Below the pieces are notes generated by a model. That model did no database searches, had not been told where the DNA came from, and saw nothing but the letters and a program-made list of their open reading frames with translations. Shown here in pieces: positions 1 to 9,583 of a stretch of 64,000 nucleotides of DNA (position 1 is its first letter; every line of letters starts with the position of its first letter). Position numbers and translations under genes: made by a program. Source of the stretch: Lasioglossum baleicum (taxonomy: Eukaryota > Arthropoda > Insecta > Hymenoptera > Halictidae); assembly GCF_051020765.1 (NCBI RefSeq), contig NW_027469083.1:2666001-2730000 (forward strand), given 5' to 3'.

Positions 1-619
1 GCACAACGATTGGAAGGTAAATGACTCGCGTGGGCGTTTCGGACAATTTATACCCCGGCGGTACCTTGGGCGCGAACTCATGTATCGTGTGAACGAGTTT
101 GCCGTTGTCGTACGATCCGGTGGTTACGTTACATTCTACTCGAATGATGTTCACGTTAATGATATTCACAGGCGCGTTCGATGCGTGCCACGTGTTCGGC
201 GATAAAACGCGGTTCGCGGAAAATCCCAGAATGGACCCCACGCTGTGAGGCTTCGCAAAGTTTATCCGAAACTTGCTGATAATTTCGCTTTTCATGGTGT
301 TGTTGTTAGCCTGCAGGACCAGCGGATATTCATTATCGGCATCTTTGAGAGGATATCGCGTGCGTATTTCATGCCTCAAGTACGCGTTTATCGCTTCCAA
401 TTCGTACGAGCCGTCGGGGATGATGATCTCTTCGTCTCTGTCGCCGAAGTAGAATAGATTGTTACCGATGCTAGCGCTGATGTTCGGTATCGTGTAATAA
501 GTTTGCAAATCGAGCAATCCCAGCTCGTATTCGTCGTTGTCCAGATTTATAGGTGGAAAGTGCTGAGACGACAGAATGCTGCTTCTTCCCGACAACGTGA
601 ACGTGAATGACCTTTGCAT
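1..619 (-). CDS. mCP: Polinton minor capsid (penton) protein, 3' part cut by window edge
   Basis: The frame is open from an ATG at 619 to the window edge and matches 41738-42356 of copy B, where the full gene is present. The product would be the single jelly-roll penton-like subunit at capsid vertices; this assignment rests on gene order next to MCP and on family resemblance, not on a visible catalytic motif. I chose ATG 619 because it follows the stop of the protease frame (622-624) by two bases. The longer open frame upstream to 661 starts with GTG and overlaps the protease. About 38 C-terminal codons lie outside the window. Confidence 0.7.
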   Translation of the reverse strand, partial: MQRSFTFTLSGRSSILSSQHFPPINLDNDEYELGLLDLQTYYTIPNISASIGNNLFYFGDRDEEIIIPDGSYELEAINAYLRHEIRTRYPLKDADNEYPLVLQANNNTMKSEIISKFRINFAKPHSVGSILGFSANRVLSPNTWHASNAPVNIINVNIIRVECNVTTGSYDNGKLVHTIHEFAPKVPPGYKLSETPTRVIYLPIVV

Positions 620-621
620 CT

Positions 622-1209
622 TTACGACTCGCGGAGAAATTTCACACACAGTTGTCCGCACACGCTTTCGTCGTAGTTTTGAAAACGTCTGTGATTATAC
701 GAGATTGTCGCGTTCGCGCCAAAGTAGCGAATCAACTCGACCGGCGGGCGAAGATTCCCAAAACTATCGAAGTATTTGACACGCGAGCCGTGTTTTATGT
801 ATGCAACCCAGTGCGTTCCGGGTCCGCGACTATTATCTAGATTGACGATACCTCGCTCGTTTACCCATGCGCGTTCCGGCAAATTGTCACGCATAAAAAC
901 CCCGCGAAAATGTGGTAATCTTTCACACGCTGTCGTCAATTCGACGTCCGTCGTCGTGTTGTCTTTCTTTTTTTTTTTTCTCTTAACCTTCCTCAAGCCT
1001 TCTCCACGCGTATACGGCGCGAGACGTAACCCGCGACCCTCCATGGTGCGATTGTGTCGCTCGGCTTCTTGCAATTGTTTCTTCGCGGCTTTCGCGGCGT
1101 TTATAGCTTTTACTACTCCCGCGGCGCCGCCCGTCAATGCTCCGATAGCTGACAAAGCGGGCAACAGCAGCGGTAGAAAACCACCGCGTTTGGCGATTGG
1201 GAGAATTCG
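622..1209 (-). CDS. PRO: core-peptide plus adenain-like cysteine protease (PRO)
   Basis: Adenovirus-type maturation protease (C5/Ulp1-like fold) that would process capsid precursors in virus-like particles. Counting from codon 1164, the catalytic set is His118 (in GTHWVAY), Asp133 (in YFDSFG), Gln162 and Cys169 (in SVCGQLC). The N-terminal part has a hydrophobic GG...LPLLLP stretch, an Ala/Lys-rich helix and a run of five lysines, resembling a core or membrane-active peptide like adenoviral pVI/pX. No ATG opens this frame before codon 1044. The homologous-looking part begins at the T9 run 1210-1218, exactly where the phospholipase frame (1134-1577) stops looking conserved. This suggests one protein split by a frame break. 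In copy A the protease part is uninterrupted. Confidence 0.8.
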   Translation of the reverse strand, partial: RILPIAKRGGFLPLLLPALSAIGALTGGAAGVVKAINAAKAAKKQLQEAERHNRTMEGRGLRLAPYTRGEGLRKVKRKKKKKDNTTTDVELTTACERLPHFRGVFMRDNLPERAWVNERGIVNLDNSRGPGTHWVAYIKHGSRVKYFDSFGNLRPPVELIRYFGANATISYNHRRFQNYDESVCGQLCVKFLRES

Positions 1210-1577
1210 TTTTTTTTTCGCCTTTTCTCGCGTTTCTTTAGGCCCATGCCTAATTTCGTTTTAGCTTTCATGGCTGCCAACACAGCAGCCGCAGACACCT
1301 TCTCTCCGAACGAAGCGTCTCCGGACTTTATGCGCTGTAGCGCTCGATCCGCCAAAATATTGTCGGCCACGTGACGATCACCCAGATCCTTGTGCAGCGA
1401 ATACGCTATGTCGTGCTCGCGACAGGCAGCGTCCAACGGATTTATTCCACGGTCCCCACGGGCTAATCGTGCACGCAGTTTCGTACCAGGACCGCAGAAT
1501 TGATAACTAGGTATATGCAATTCGAACGGTAACGCGTTTACAGCTCTGTTTAAAAGCCCCTTACCGAGGCGCGGCAT
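1134..1577 (-). CDS. phospholipase A2-like protein (parvovirus VP1u-type)
   Basis: 147-codon frame starting at ATG 1577. Residues 26-60 carry the signature of secreted/parvoviral PLA2: the Ca-binding loop CGPGT (28-32) and the catalytic pair His55-Asp56 in an AACREHDIAYS context. In parvoviruses this domain lets incoming particles breach the endosomal membrane; a similar role in Polinton virions is inference. The conserved region runs to about 1219 (GMGLKK... basic tail). The last 25 or so codons, after the A9 run, look like out-of-frame read-through, because the expected GGFLPLLLP continuation is in the neighbouring frame. Divergent with the ATPase gene across 1578-1699. Confidence 0.85.
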   Translation of the reverse strand: MPRLGKGLLNRAVNALPFELHIPSYQFCGPGTKLRARLARGDRGINPLDAACREHDIAYSLHKDLGDRHVADNILADRALQRIKSGDASFGEKVSAAAVLAAMKAKTKLGMGLKKREKRRKKNEFSQSPNAVVFYRCCCPLCQLSEH

Positions 1578-1661
1578 AAACTGTTTTTAAAAAAAAAGAA
1601 CACGAATCCTTTTTTCACGGGGGTCGGAGGGGGACTGATACCAACAATGTTCGAGCTCTCG

Positions 1662-1669
1662 TATAAATA
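1662..1669 (+). promoter_or_regulatory. TATA box of packaging ATPase gene
   Basis: TATAAATA lies 38 bp before the ATPase ATG at 1700, so transcription would start just before the start codon. It is identical in copy B at 43400-43407. Confidence 0.6.
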
Positions 1670-1699
1670 CTACCCACCACCCATCGAATCAATCGAAGC

Positions 1700-2392
1700 A
1701 TGCGTTTCGTAAAGCAATCTTTGGATATTCGTGTTCCGACGCGTCGCGCGTTCGACGATCACTCCGAGGCGATGCGAAAACATGGATCATTGTTACCCGG
1801 TAATGTACGATGTGTGATAAGCGGTCCGTCAGGATGTGGTAAAACGAACGTTATGATTAGCCTGTTGGAGAGCGCGAACGGATTACGATTCGCCAATGTA
1901 TACGTGTACTCGAAATCGTTGCGCCAGCCAAAATACCAATACTTGAGCAGACTGTTCTCATCCGTGGGGAAGGATGTGGGCTACTTCGCGTTTGCTGACA
2001 ACGTTGACGTAATCCCTCCCGCAGAAGCACGGCCCGATTCGATATTCATCTTCGACGATGTGGCGTGCGATGAGCAAGATATCATGCGAGAATATTTCGC
2101 GATGGGTAGACATTCGCACGTCGATTGCTTTTACCTGGGACAGTCGTATGCGAGAATACCTAAACATTTAATTCGCGACAATGCTAATCTGCTGATTCTG
2201 TTTAAACAAGATGCCATGAACCTGCGACACGTTCATCAGGATCATGTAAATACCGATATGCCGTTCGAAACGTTTAGCGCGTTATGCATGAATTGTTGGC
2301 GAAAGAGGTATGGATTTCTCGTAATCGATAAAGACAGTCCTGTCAGTCGAGGTCGTTACAGACGCGGATTTAACGAGTTTGTCGTACTGTAA
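1700..2392 (+). CDS. ATP: FtsK/HerA-type genome-packaging ATPase
   Basis: 230-aa motor ATPase that would pump the Polinton genome into a capsid. Walker A is GPSGCGKT at residues 42-49, the Walker B strand is IFIFDD at 115-120, and GQSY at 147-150 with Arg159 (IRDN) follows as in the A32/Polinton ATPase family. Length is typical for Polinton ATPases. The ATG at 1700 follows a TATA box by 38 bp. It lies between the divergent phospholipase gene and the DUF8207 gene. This copy keeps Arg159, unlike copy B. Confidence 0.95.
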   Translation: MRFVKQSLDIRVPTRRAFDDHSEAMRKHGSLLPGNVRCVISGPSGCGKTNVMISLLESANGLRFANVYVYSKSLRQPKYQYLSRLFSSVGKDVGYFAFADNVDVIPPAEARPDSIFIFDDVACDEQDIMREYFAMGRHSHVDCFYLGQSYARIPKHLIRDNANLLILFKQDAMNLRHVHQDHVNTDMPFETFSALCMNCWRKRYGFLVIDKDSPVSRGRYRRGFNEFVVL

Positions 2393-2437
2393 CGGACACA
2401 TTTGCTCGATAAGAGCCGTTGGAGTCACATCTCCGAT

Positions 2438-5400
2438 ATGTCATCGAAGAAGAGGAGCTCCGATATGTCGTCGAAGGAGAAGAAGAGGAGTTCCGATATG
2501 CCGTCGAAGGAGAAGAAGCTGCGAGCTTCGATCGCGAACGAAATAGCGAAGACCAGCGATACCATACGGAAAAAGTATTTAGCGTTGAAAGTTGGGAAAA
2601 TGGCTACCCAGGAGAATTTGCAAGCAAATTTACAACCGATCGTCGAACCGTTGAAACAGTTAGTTAAAAATACAGCTACCGCCGAACCGAGCGACGACGA
2701 CAACGTGTTCGACGACATTAAGGAGTCTCCATTGCGAAAAAAAAGAAGATTCTCGGATATTAAGGGAACGCCGTCGTCCATTATGAAAAAAAGAAGAAGA
2801 ATAAAGAAGAAAAAGAATGACAAAGTCAGTTCGAGAAATATACAGGGTGTCCCAAATGTGGTGTACTTAATTGAAATGGGAGGTTCCTGAGACCATTTTA
2901 AGAGACATTTTCCTTTGCACCAATGTCAACTGCGGCTTTGTTTAGGAGTTATTAACGAAAAACACGGACCAATCAGAGCGCGCCCTGGGCGGCCGCGCCA
3001 CACCGCACCGACAAGCGAGTGTCGGTGGTACGCCGTGACATCGCAACGAACAAGAGTTTCTCGATTATGTGAATGCTCTCCGATTTCAATGAGCTTTGGA
3101 TATGTGGTCAAGATCATTATTCTGAACAACATTTCTCTTTAGACTTTTTGGCGATCGGCTTTAGTTTACGAGATTATCGCGAGAAACTTTACTTGTAAAT
3201 CCATGGGATCGATGTACTACTAGCTCCTATCCGATTTCAATGAGCTTTGGATATGTGGTCAAGACCATTATTCTGAATAACATTTCTCTTTAGACTATTT
3301 GGCGGTTGGCTTTAGTTTACGAGATTATCGTAAAAAAAGAGAAGAAGCACAGAAACTGATTGTATTAAAAACTCACGTATTCAGCCGTAAATCCATTTGC
3401 TGCTTCGAAATGTGTGTCTTGAAATTTCTCCACACTCACAGTCATTGTTCAAATTTGTCAAAACATAGTTATGCACTAATAATAATTGCCATATCCCTTG
3501 TACTGCTGCACAAATCACAACAATCAGGTAATGCAATCACTAGACCGCGGATTTCATGTATTTGTAGCAAACATGAGTAGTTGCATTTTAATACAGTAGA
3601 GAGATTAAAATAATTTCAAAACACCATAGTATTATTTTCAACTTCTTAAAATGATCACAGTGAGAATCAAATATCTGTCTGGCTCCTGTCCCTTGTAATA
3701 GCGGCAGCCAACATTAATGTTGCATAAAGATCCGTAGTCTAGTGATTAGTTTAAATATTACTATCAAAAACACAGCTAATAGCAACCGTTAGCTTTGAAT
3801 TGACAAGTCTTTGGAGATGTTCTCTCTACCGCGGCTCGAACGACACTGATTTTCCGCAAGATTTTTCTAAAGAATTTAGGGAGGGCATTTAGAGTGTCGA
3901 AATTCGAAATGCACGCTGTAGCACGAGAACGACGGGACGGTTGGACGAAAAACAGGATACGAGAAGGACCGCTGGCAATCACATGTTTAGTTTCTCCTGT
4001 AGATTGGTACGCAGAGTCGATGGGTAACCGTTCGAAAACGTCGTCTGTCCTTCTTTTAGAAAGTTTCTTAAGGAAGGTATAGGACAATAGGGATGCTACG
4101 CTGACCTGACATTTTTACCCCTTGCTGGGTAAAAGGACGGATGACGTTTTCGAACAGTTACCCATCGACTCTGCGTACCAACCTGCAGGAAAAACTAAAC
4201 ATGTGTTTGCCACAAAGCTTACAGCGGTCCTTCTCGCATTCTGTTTTTCGTATAACCGTCCCGTCGTTCTCGTGCTACAGCGTGCACATTCCGAATTTCG
4301 ACACTCTAAATGCCCTTCCTAAATTCTTTAGAAAAATCTTGCGGAAAATCAGTGTCGTTCGAGCCGCGATAGAGAGAACATCTCCAAAGACTTGTCAATT
4401 CAAAGCTAACGGTTGCTATTAGCTGTGTTTTTGATAGTAATATTTAAACTAATCACTAGACTACGGATCTTTATGCAACATTAATGTTGGCTGCCGCTAT
4501 TACAAGGGACAGGAGCCAGACAGATATTTGATTCTCACTGTGATCATTTTAAGAAGTTGAAAATAATACTATGGTGTTTTGAAATTATTTTAATCTCTCT
4601 ACTGTCTTAAAATGCACCTACTCATGTTTGCTGCAAATGCATGAAATCCGCAGTCTAGTGATTGCATTACCTGATTGTTGTGATTTGTGCAGCAGTACAA
4701 GGGATATGGCAATTACTATTAGTGCATAACTATGTGTTGACAAATGTGAACAGTGATTGTGAGTGTGGAAAAATTTCAAGGCATCTGTGTGAAATAAACA
4801 TACGAATTATTTATCGATTCGAAAGTGAAAGTGAAATTCTGGATCGTCGACTTGACCGCGCATCCCTTAGGCCTTTTACCACCGGCTGTGCAGTTCGTCG
4901 ACCTGGCCGTACGTCCCTTAGCTTTCGGTACTGTTGTATACCTGAAGACATCTGTGCAGTTCGTCACCGAGTGACCCAGTGACACACATTTCGAAGCAGC
5001 AAATGGATTTACGGCTGAATAAGTGAGGTTTTAATACAATCAGTTTCTGCTTTTTCCCTCGTTCGGGTAAAGTTGCCGTAAGTCGGGTAAAGAGATCCAC
5101 CCATATGAATTGACAAGTAAAGTTCTTCCGACCGACAAAAACTGTAAAGGGTAATGTTGTTCAGAATCATGGTCTTGACAACATATCCAAGGCTCATCGA
5201 AATCGGAGAGGAGATAGTTCAGATAGTACATCGACCGATTTACAATTACAAGTTACTTATCGCGTAAACTAAAGCCGGCCGACAAAAACTGTAAAGGGAA
5301 ATGTTGTTCAGAATCATGATCTTGACAACATATCCAAAGCTCATCCAAATCGGGGAAGATTCACATAATCTCGAGAAACTCTTGTTCGTTACGGCATCGC

Positions 5401-6332
5401 GGCGTTACACCGCGCTCGTCTCCCGGCGCGCCGGGCCGAACGTGCCATCGCGCGTCTAGGGCGCGCTCTGATTGGTCCGTGTTTTTCGTTAATAACTCCT
5501 AAACAAAGCCGCAGTTGACATTGGTGCAAAGGAAAATGTCTCTTAGAATGGTCTCAGGAACCTCCCATTTCAATTAAGTACACCACATTTGGGACACCCT
5601 GTATATGTTGACGACGACGACGACGACGACGATGACGACGAGCCGATGATGGTACCGCGACAGGAGGAGGAGGATACCTTCCAATCACCGCGCACTCCAT
5701 CTTTGGAATCTTCTATGCGTAATATTTTTGAAAATCCTGAAATTCATCACGAGGAAAATCAACAGCTATCCGAGAATTTCGGACCTTTGGCGCGCGAATA
5801 TTTACAAAAATTTTTTACCGGCCCAACGAAAAATTCCGACAACGTGTACGGAGTATATCTGCAGGACGATAAGCTGATGCTGGGAAATTCAACGTTTGAG
5901 GTGGCCAACAACGATGATATCATCATTAGAGGGCTACGGTACAGAGGGACTCGCGGTCTTTACGAATTGATATTCAATAAAGTACCCGACGAGCAGGCGT
6001 GCACCGAGGATGATAAGAACGCGTACAAAAGAATTCTCGTTATTACACAAGCGCATCGACGCGGGAATCAGATAATGGGAAACAAAGGTTTCAAGTATAG
6101 AAAAATTATAAAACCGTTGTTTTCGTCGCCAAGTGGAAGGGGTATTCAGCTTCCAACTTTTATGCGCGTGACCGACCATCCAATCGATTACGTGCATTGG
6201 GACGATCCGAACGAACTCGTCGATCGTCTGAGATTGTTGACGGCTTCGAGGAACGCTGGCCATTCGGGGCATAACAACGAAATAATGTCGATAATCGAGG
6301 AACTTCGCGAGGCTGGTTTAATTATAAATTAA
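2438..6332 (+). pseudogene. DUF8207-type Polinton protein, split by a 2.76 kb insertion
   Basis: The gene is whole in copy B (44176-45309, 377 aa). Here codons 1-135 lie at 2438-2842 and the rest at 5604-6332, separated by a TA-flanked palindromic element. The 5' part is Lys/Ser-rich with the short repeat SSDM.SKEKK. The 3' part starts in the poly-Asp tract and carries the conserved C-terminal domain (GLYELIF, AGHSGHNNEIMSIIEELREAG). The start is the first ATG, 2438; the earlier in-frame TTG at 2402 is unlikely. Function is unknown: this family is seen in arthropod Polintons, and the name DUF8207 is from memory of that C-terminal signature. Confidence 0.85.
2843..5601. mobile_element. palindromic (foldback) TA-flanked non-autonomous transposon
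   Basis: 2,759 bp between CAGGGTGTCCCAAA and its reverse complement, flanked by TA. Copy B keeps the empty site with one TA, so the TA was duplicated, as in Tc1/mariner insertions. The two outermost ~140 bp are inverted repeats with one mismatch seen. Almost the whole element folds on itself: 3776-4050 matches 4130-4430 inverted, and 3410-3600 matches 4610-4775 inverted, with a centre near 4090. A ~150 bp subrepeat with GAGCTTTGGATATGTGGTCA occurs twice in each arm. The right arm has ~200 bp extra (4785-4975). No transposase frame is present; the short ORFs inside are chance. Confidence 0.9.
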
Positions 6333-6350
6333 AGTTTACGAGTTGACGAC

Positions 6351-6587
6351 ATGTCAGTCGATAAAATTGTGGCATTGTTGCGGCTGGATAAAATGCGCGT
6401 TCGTTTGAATTGCTGCGAAACGAATCAAACGATATCCTCGGGAGGAGAAGACGACGGTGAAAACTGGAACCTGAGATTTCATCATCTGGAGACGAAACTG
6501 GACGAGATATATCAACAAATACTACGGATCGAAAAGCAGTTGTACGAGTTGGTGACGGTAGGAAAACCACAAGGTAGCAAGAGATAA
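6351..6587 (+). CDS. small coiled-coil Polinton protein, unknown function
   Basis: 78-aa frame with its own ATG, 18 bp after the DUF8207 stop, conserved and intact in both copies. Residues 40-70 form a short amphipathic helix (LETKLDEIYQQILRIEKQL) that could oligomerise. No enzymatic motif. Its place between DUF8207 and the fibre-like genes suggests a virion or assembly role, which is only inference. Confidence 0.55.
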   Translation: MSVDKIVALLRLDKMRVRLNCCETNQTISSGGEDDGENWNLRFHHLETKLDEIYQQILRIEKQLYELVTVGKPQGSKR

Positions 6588-6636
6588 GGTATTTCGCAGG
6601 AAACAGCATATCAGGCGGTCGAAGAAGTCTAAAAAA

Positions 6637-7221
6637 ATGTATGTCAACAAATTTGGTACATCGTTTCGTGAAACGAACAAGCGAAAGTTGGATGTTCCTT
6701 TCTATTCGTTACAAAAATATGTACACGATAACGCAATATGTTTGAACAACGCTAATTTGTACGATGCGAATGGAGCTGGGATCGAGCGTGTGGCGTATCC
6801 CACCGCAAACGATCACGCGACGACCAAATCGTACGTCGATGACATTGTAAAACGCGGTGACGAATATGTTAAATCAAAGGTGGAAATATACGTGTTGGAC
6901 AATGTGATGAGACTGGACAAAAAACTGAAAACATCCGAAGGAACGTTGAAGTCCGAGATCATGGAGAAACTGAACAAACAACTAAAAACGTTAAGGTCCG
7001 AAATCGTGGAGAAACTGAGCAAAGACCTGAAAACATCTAACGAAACGTTGAGGTCCCAGATCGTGCAGAAACTGGGCAAAGACCTGAAAACATCGGAAGA
7101 AACATTGAGGTCCGAGATCACGAAGAAACTGGACAAAGACCTGAAAACCTCTAACGAAACGTTTAGGTCAGAAATCACGAAGAAACTGGACAAAGCAGTG
7201 AGAGCTCGATTCCATATCTAG
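6637..7221 (+). CDS. tail-fibre-like coiled-coil protein 1
   Basis: 194 aa. Residues 38-72 hold one copy of the phage tail-fibre type motif (P-x3-DHATTKSYVDD). From about residue 95 there are five near-identical repeats of 15-19 residues, with cores such as LRSEIVEKL and LKTS.ETLRS, giving a long continuous coiled coil. It probably forms a trimeric fibre or spike; this is inference from the motif and the neighbouring related gene. The ATG at 6637 is the first in frame. Confidence 0.65.
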   Translation: MYVNKFGTSFRETNKRKLDVPFYSLQKYVHDNAICLNNANLYDANGAGIERVAYPTANDHATTKSYVDDIVKRGDEYVKSKVEIYVLDNVMRLDKKLKTSEGTLKSEIMEKLNKQLKTLRSEIVEKLSKDLKTSNETLRSQIVQKLGKDLKTSEETLRSEITKKLDKDLKTSNETFRSEITKKLDKAVRARFHI

Positions 7222-7440
7222 GTAGCGAGAACAAGTACTGTGTGGTAAGTCTAGATCAGAGGTTCCCCCTCCCAGGTCTCATTTCAAGATTTCTAAGAAA
7301 GTTCTAAAATATAACAATGGCATCTCCCCACCACCACCTCCCTAGAAGGAGCGAGAGAGAGAGAGTGAGAATCATGTCATTGCGTGGTGGCAATTCAAGA
7401 AGGAAACGTCGTACTCTCTCTCTCTCTCTATCTCATCACG
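7222..7440 (+). promoter_or_regulatory. intergenic region with GA/CT tracts before fibre-like gene 2
   Basis: Non-coding. It contains a purine GA tract (about 7350-7363) and a mirrored CT tract (about 7413-7430) ending 12 bp before ATG 7441. GAGA-type tracts are common in insect promoters; no clear TATA box seen. Confidence 0.35.
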
Positions 7441-8664
7441 ATGAGCATTAACAAATCATCCTACGAACTTATAAGAAAAGTTATTCGGGACGTTACGTCG
7501 AATATCGGCAAGGAAGAACGGAATTTCGATTGCAAGGAAGCGAACAATCCCATCCCGTTCAATAGATTGTTGTTGGATCTTTTAAGCTCGATACGTAAAC
7601 ACGCTGTGATCATGACGGATAAAAAAGACGCGTACTTCGATGCGGAGTTTCTATCTATCCAAAATGTGAAAGCCCCCGCTAAGAAGACTGACGCGGCAAC
7701 GAAAGGCTACGTGGATGATCTTGTCGCCAGCAGCAAAGCGATGGCTAGCAACAACGAATTTTTCGATGCGAAATCTCAACGTATTAAAAATTTGGGGACA
7801 CCAACCGACGAGAACGATTCGGCAACGAAACTCTACGTCGATAAGACGATCGATTTGTTGAGAAAAGTGTTTGCAGACGAATTTAATAAGAGCGCCGAGG
7901 ATATTCACGACACGCGAGACAAGATCGAGCACATCCATGAAATCGTAACGGACAACGAGCTCGCCGATAAATCGATGGTGGCGAAACTGAAAGACATTGA
8001 GGAATGCATGCAACAGAATCAAGAAAAGCTGTCGGAGTTTGAAACGAAGATAGAGCATAATTATGGTGGAATTCTCCGTGAAAAATTTATCGAGCTCGAG
8101 GACAGGTTGATCGAAGTATTGAAGTACGAGCAGAGGGTGGATCATGAAAAATTGGACGCTGTTGCGAAATTTTCCGATAAACTCAGCGATAGACTTTCAG
8201 CCGTGGAACATAAAATCGACAACAAGTTGGAAAGAAGACTATTAAACTTGAAGAATACGCTGCTTGGTAAAATCAGTGATGTGAAGGACACGGTGAACGC
8301 GGACAAGTTGAGCCAGGGAAAGTTGATGCTTCTTGAAAACAATGTGGCGGATATGCAACAAAAATTCGCAACTGGCGGTTATGAAACCGGTCAGGAATTG
8401 GATAAGAGATTTGAAATGCATAGAGAGAGCATGCACAAGAGATTGGCCGAGCTGACGGGAGAGGGAAATATAACTGGGAAATTTGAAGATTTCAAGAAAA
8501 GTTTAAACGAGAAATTCGAAGAAATATATGTGCAAATGCGACGTATCGAGGAGCAGCAACAAGAAATGATACGCGCAGCTTTCGACGAGCTAGATAGTCG
8601 AGTGCATCGACGCTTCGAGGACTGGAAAGAATCGATTGAAAAGAGACTAATCGGCGATGAGTAA
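7441..8664 (+). CDS. tail-fibre-like coiled-coil protein 2
   Basis: 407 aa from ATG 7441; the in-frame GTG at 7384 lies upstream of the CT tract and is unlikely. Two successive tail-fibre motifs, KTDAATKGYVDD and ENDSATKLYVDK, lie near residues 80 and 125, followed by about 270 residues of heptad-rich, highly charged coiled coil. It belongs to the same family as the gene at 6637 and is probably a longer fibre. It overlaps the integrase gene by 8 bp (ATGAGTAA). Copy B has Met instead of Lys in the FETKIEHN segment. Confidence 0.65.
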   Translation: MSINKSSYELIRKVIRDVTSNIGKEERNFDCKEANNPIPFNRLLLDLLSSIRKHAVIMTDKKDAYFDAEFLSIQNVKAPAKKTDAATKGYVDDLVASSKAMASNNEFFDAKSQRIKNLGTPTDENDSATKLYVDKTIDLLRKVFADEFNKSAEDIHDTRDKIEHIHEIVTDNELADKSMVAKLKDIEECMQQNQEKLSEFETKIEHNYGGILREKFIELEDRLIEVLKYEQRVDHEKLDAVAKFSDKLSDRLSAVEHKIDNKLERRLLNLKNTLLGKISDVKDTVNADKLSQGKLMLLENNVADMQQKFATGGYETGQELDKRFEMHRESMHKRLAELTGEGNITGKFEDFKKSLNEKFEEIYVQMRRIEEQQQEMIRAAFDELDSRVHRRFEDWKESIEKRLIGDE

Positions 8665-9583
8665 AGAAAAAGTGAAATTGGTAGAAGAGCTGCACGCCCC
8701 GGCGAGACGTTTCTTCCCGCGTAGACGGGTGATCGTGCGAGGATTCGATGATCTTTGGCAAGCTGATATCGTCGAAGTTCAGCAATATGCGCGAGATAAT
8801 CGGGGACATCGATACATTCTTACGATAATCGATGTGTTTAGCAAATACGCGTGGGCGGTTCCTTTGAAGAGTAAAAATGCGAGCGATGTGTGTAAAGCTT
8901 TCGCGTCCGCGTTGAAGAAGGATGGCAGAGCTCCGAACAACTTGCAGACCGACATGGGCAAGGAATTCTACAACGCACAGTTCCAAGAATATCTGAGAAA
9001 CCACAACATCCGTCATTACTCGACCTTCAGCGCTATGAAAGCTTCCGTCGTAGAACGTTTCAACCGCACGTTGAAGAACAGCATGTGGAAATATTTCTCG
9101 TTGAGCGGAAAATATCGTTGGATCGATGCGCTTCCCACGCTGATCGAGGACTACAATAATCGAAAACACCGTACCACCCGTATGCGCCCCGCGGATGTGA
9201 ACCGTAAAAATGCTGAGCATCTTCTGTCCACCGTGTACAGCAACGTGAAGATTGCCGGTCCCGCCAAATTCAAGGTGGGCGATCGCGTGCGCGTCAGCAA
9301 ATTCAAAACTCTGTTCGACAAAGGATACACGCCGAACTGGTCGACGGAAATATTTAAGATCATCACGGTGAAACGAACGAATCCTGTCACGTACCTCTTG
9401 ATCGATTCAAAGGACAATCCTATCGCCGGCGGATTTTATGAACACGAGATACACGCGGCTAAATACCCCGACGTATATTTAATTGAAAAAATATTGCGCA
9501 GGAAAGGAAATAAAATATATGTAAAATGGTTAGGGTTGGACGCGTCGCATAATTCGTGGATATCTAAAACTGCTATAGTTTAA
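8657..9583 (+). CDS. INT: retroviral-type DDE integrase with C-terminal chromodomain
   Basis: 308 aa; catalyses strand transfer of Polinton ends into host DNA. The RNase H-fold core has Asp37 (WQADIVE), Asp99 (LQTDMGKEF) and Glu133 (VVERFNRTL). The segment at about 203-262 is an SH3-like integrase C-terminal domain with Trp228 (TPNW). Residues 272-306 read as a chromodomain (VYLIEKIL...YVKWLG...SW). A clear N-terminal HHCC zinc domain is not visible. A chromodomain can guide integration to marked chromatin, relevant to the fixed position in the array. Trp228 is intact in this copy. Confidence 0.95.
   Translation: MSKEKVKLVEELHAPARRFFPRRRVIVRGFDDLWQADIVEVQQYARDNRGHRYILTIIDVFSKYAWAVPLKSKNASDVCKAFASALKKDGRAPNNLQTDMGKEFYNAQFQEYLRNHNIRHYSTFSAMKASVVERFNRTLKNSMWKYFSLSGKYRWIDALPTLIEDYNNRKHRTTRMRPADVNRKNAEHLLSTVYSNVKIAGPAKFKVGDRVRVSKFKTLFDKGYTPNWSTEIFKIITVKRTNPVTYLLIDSKDNPIAGGFYEHEIHAAKYPDVYLIEKILRRKGNKIYVKWLGLDASHNSWISKTAIV

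Noticed and set aside
2915..5231. Several 60-106 codon frames in the palindromic element
   Set aside because: They mirror one another through the palindrome, lack transposase motifs and have no homologue-like features.
8492..9220. 242-codon antisense frame across fibre 2 and integrase
   Set aside because: Antisense shadow of two well-supported genes; starts and ends inside them.
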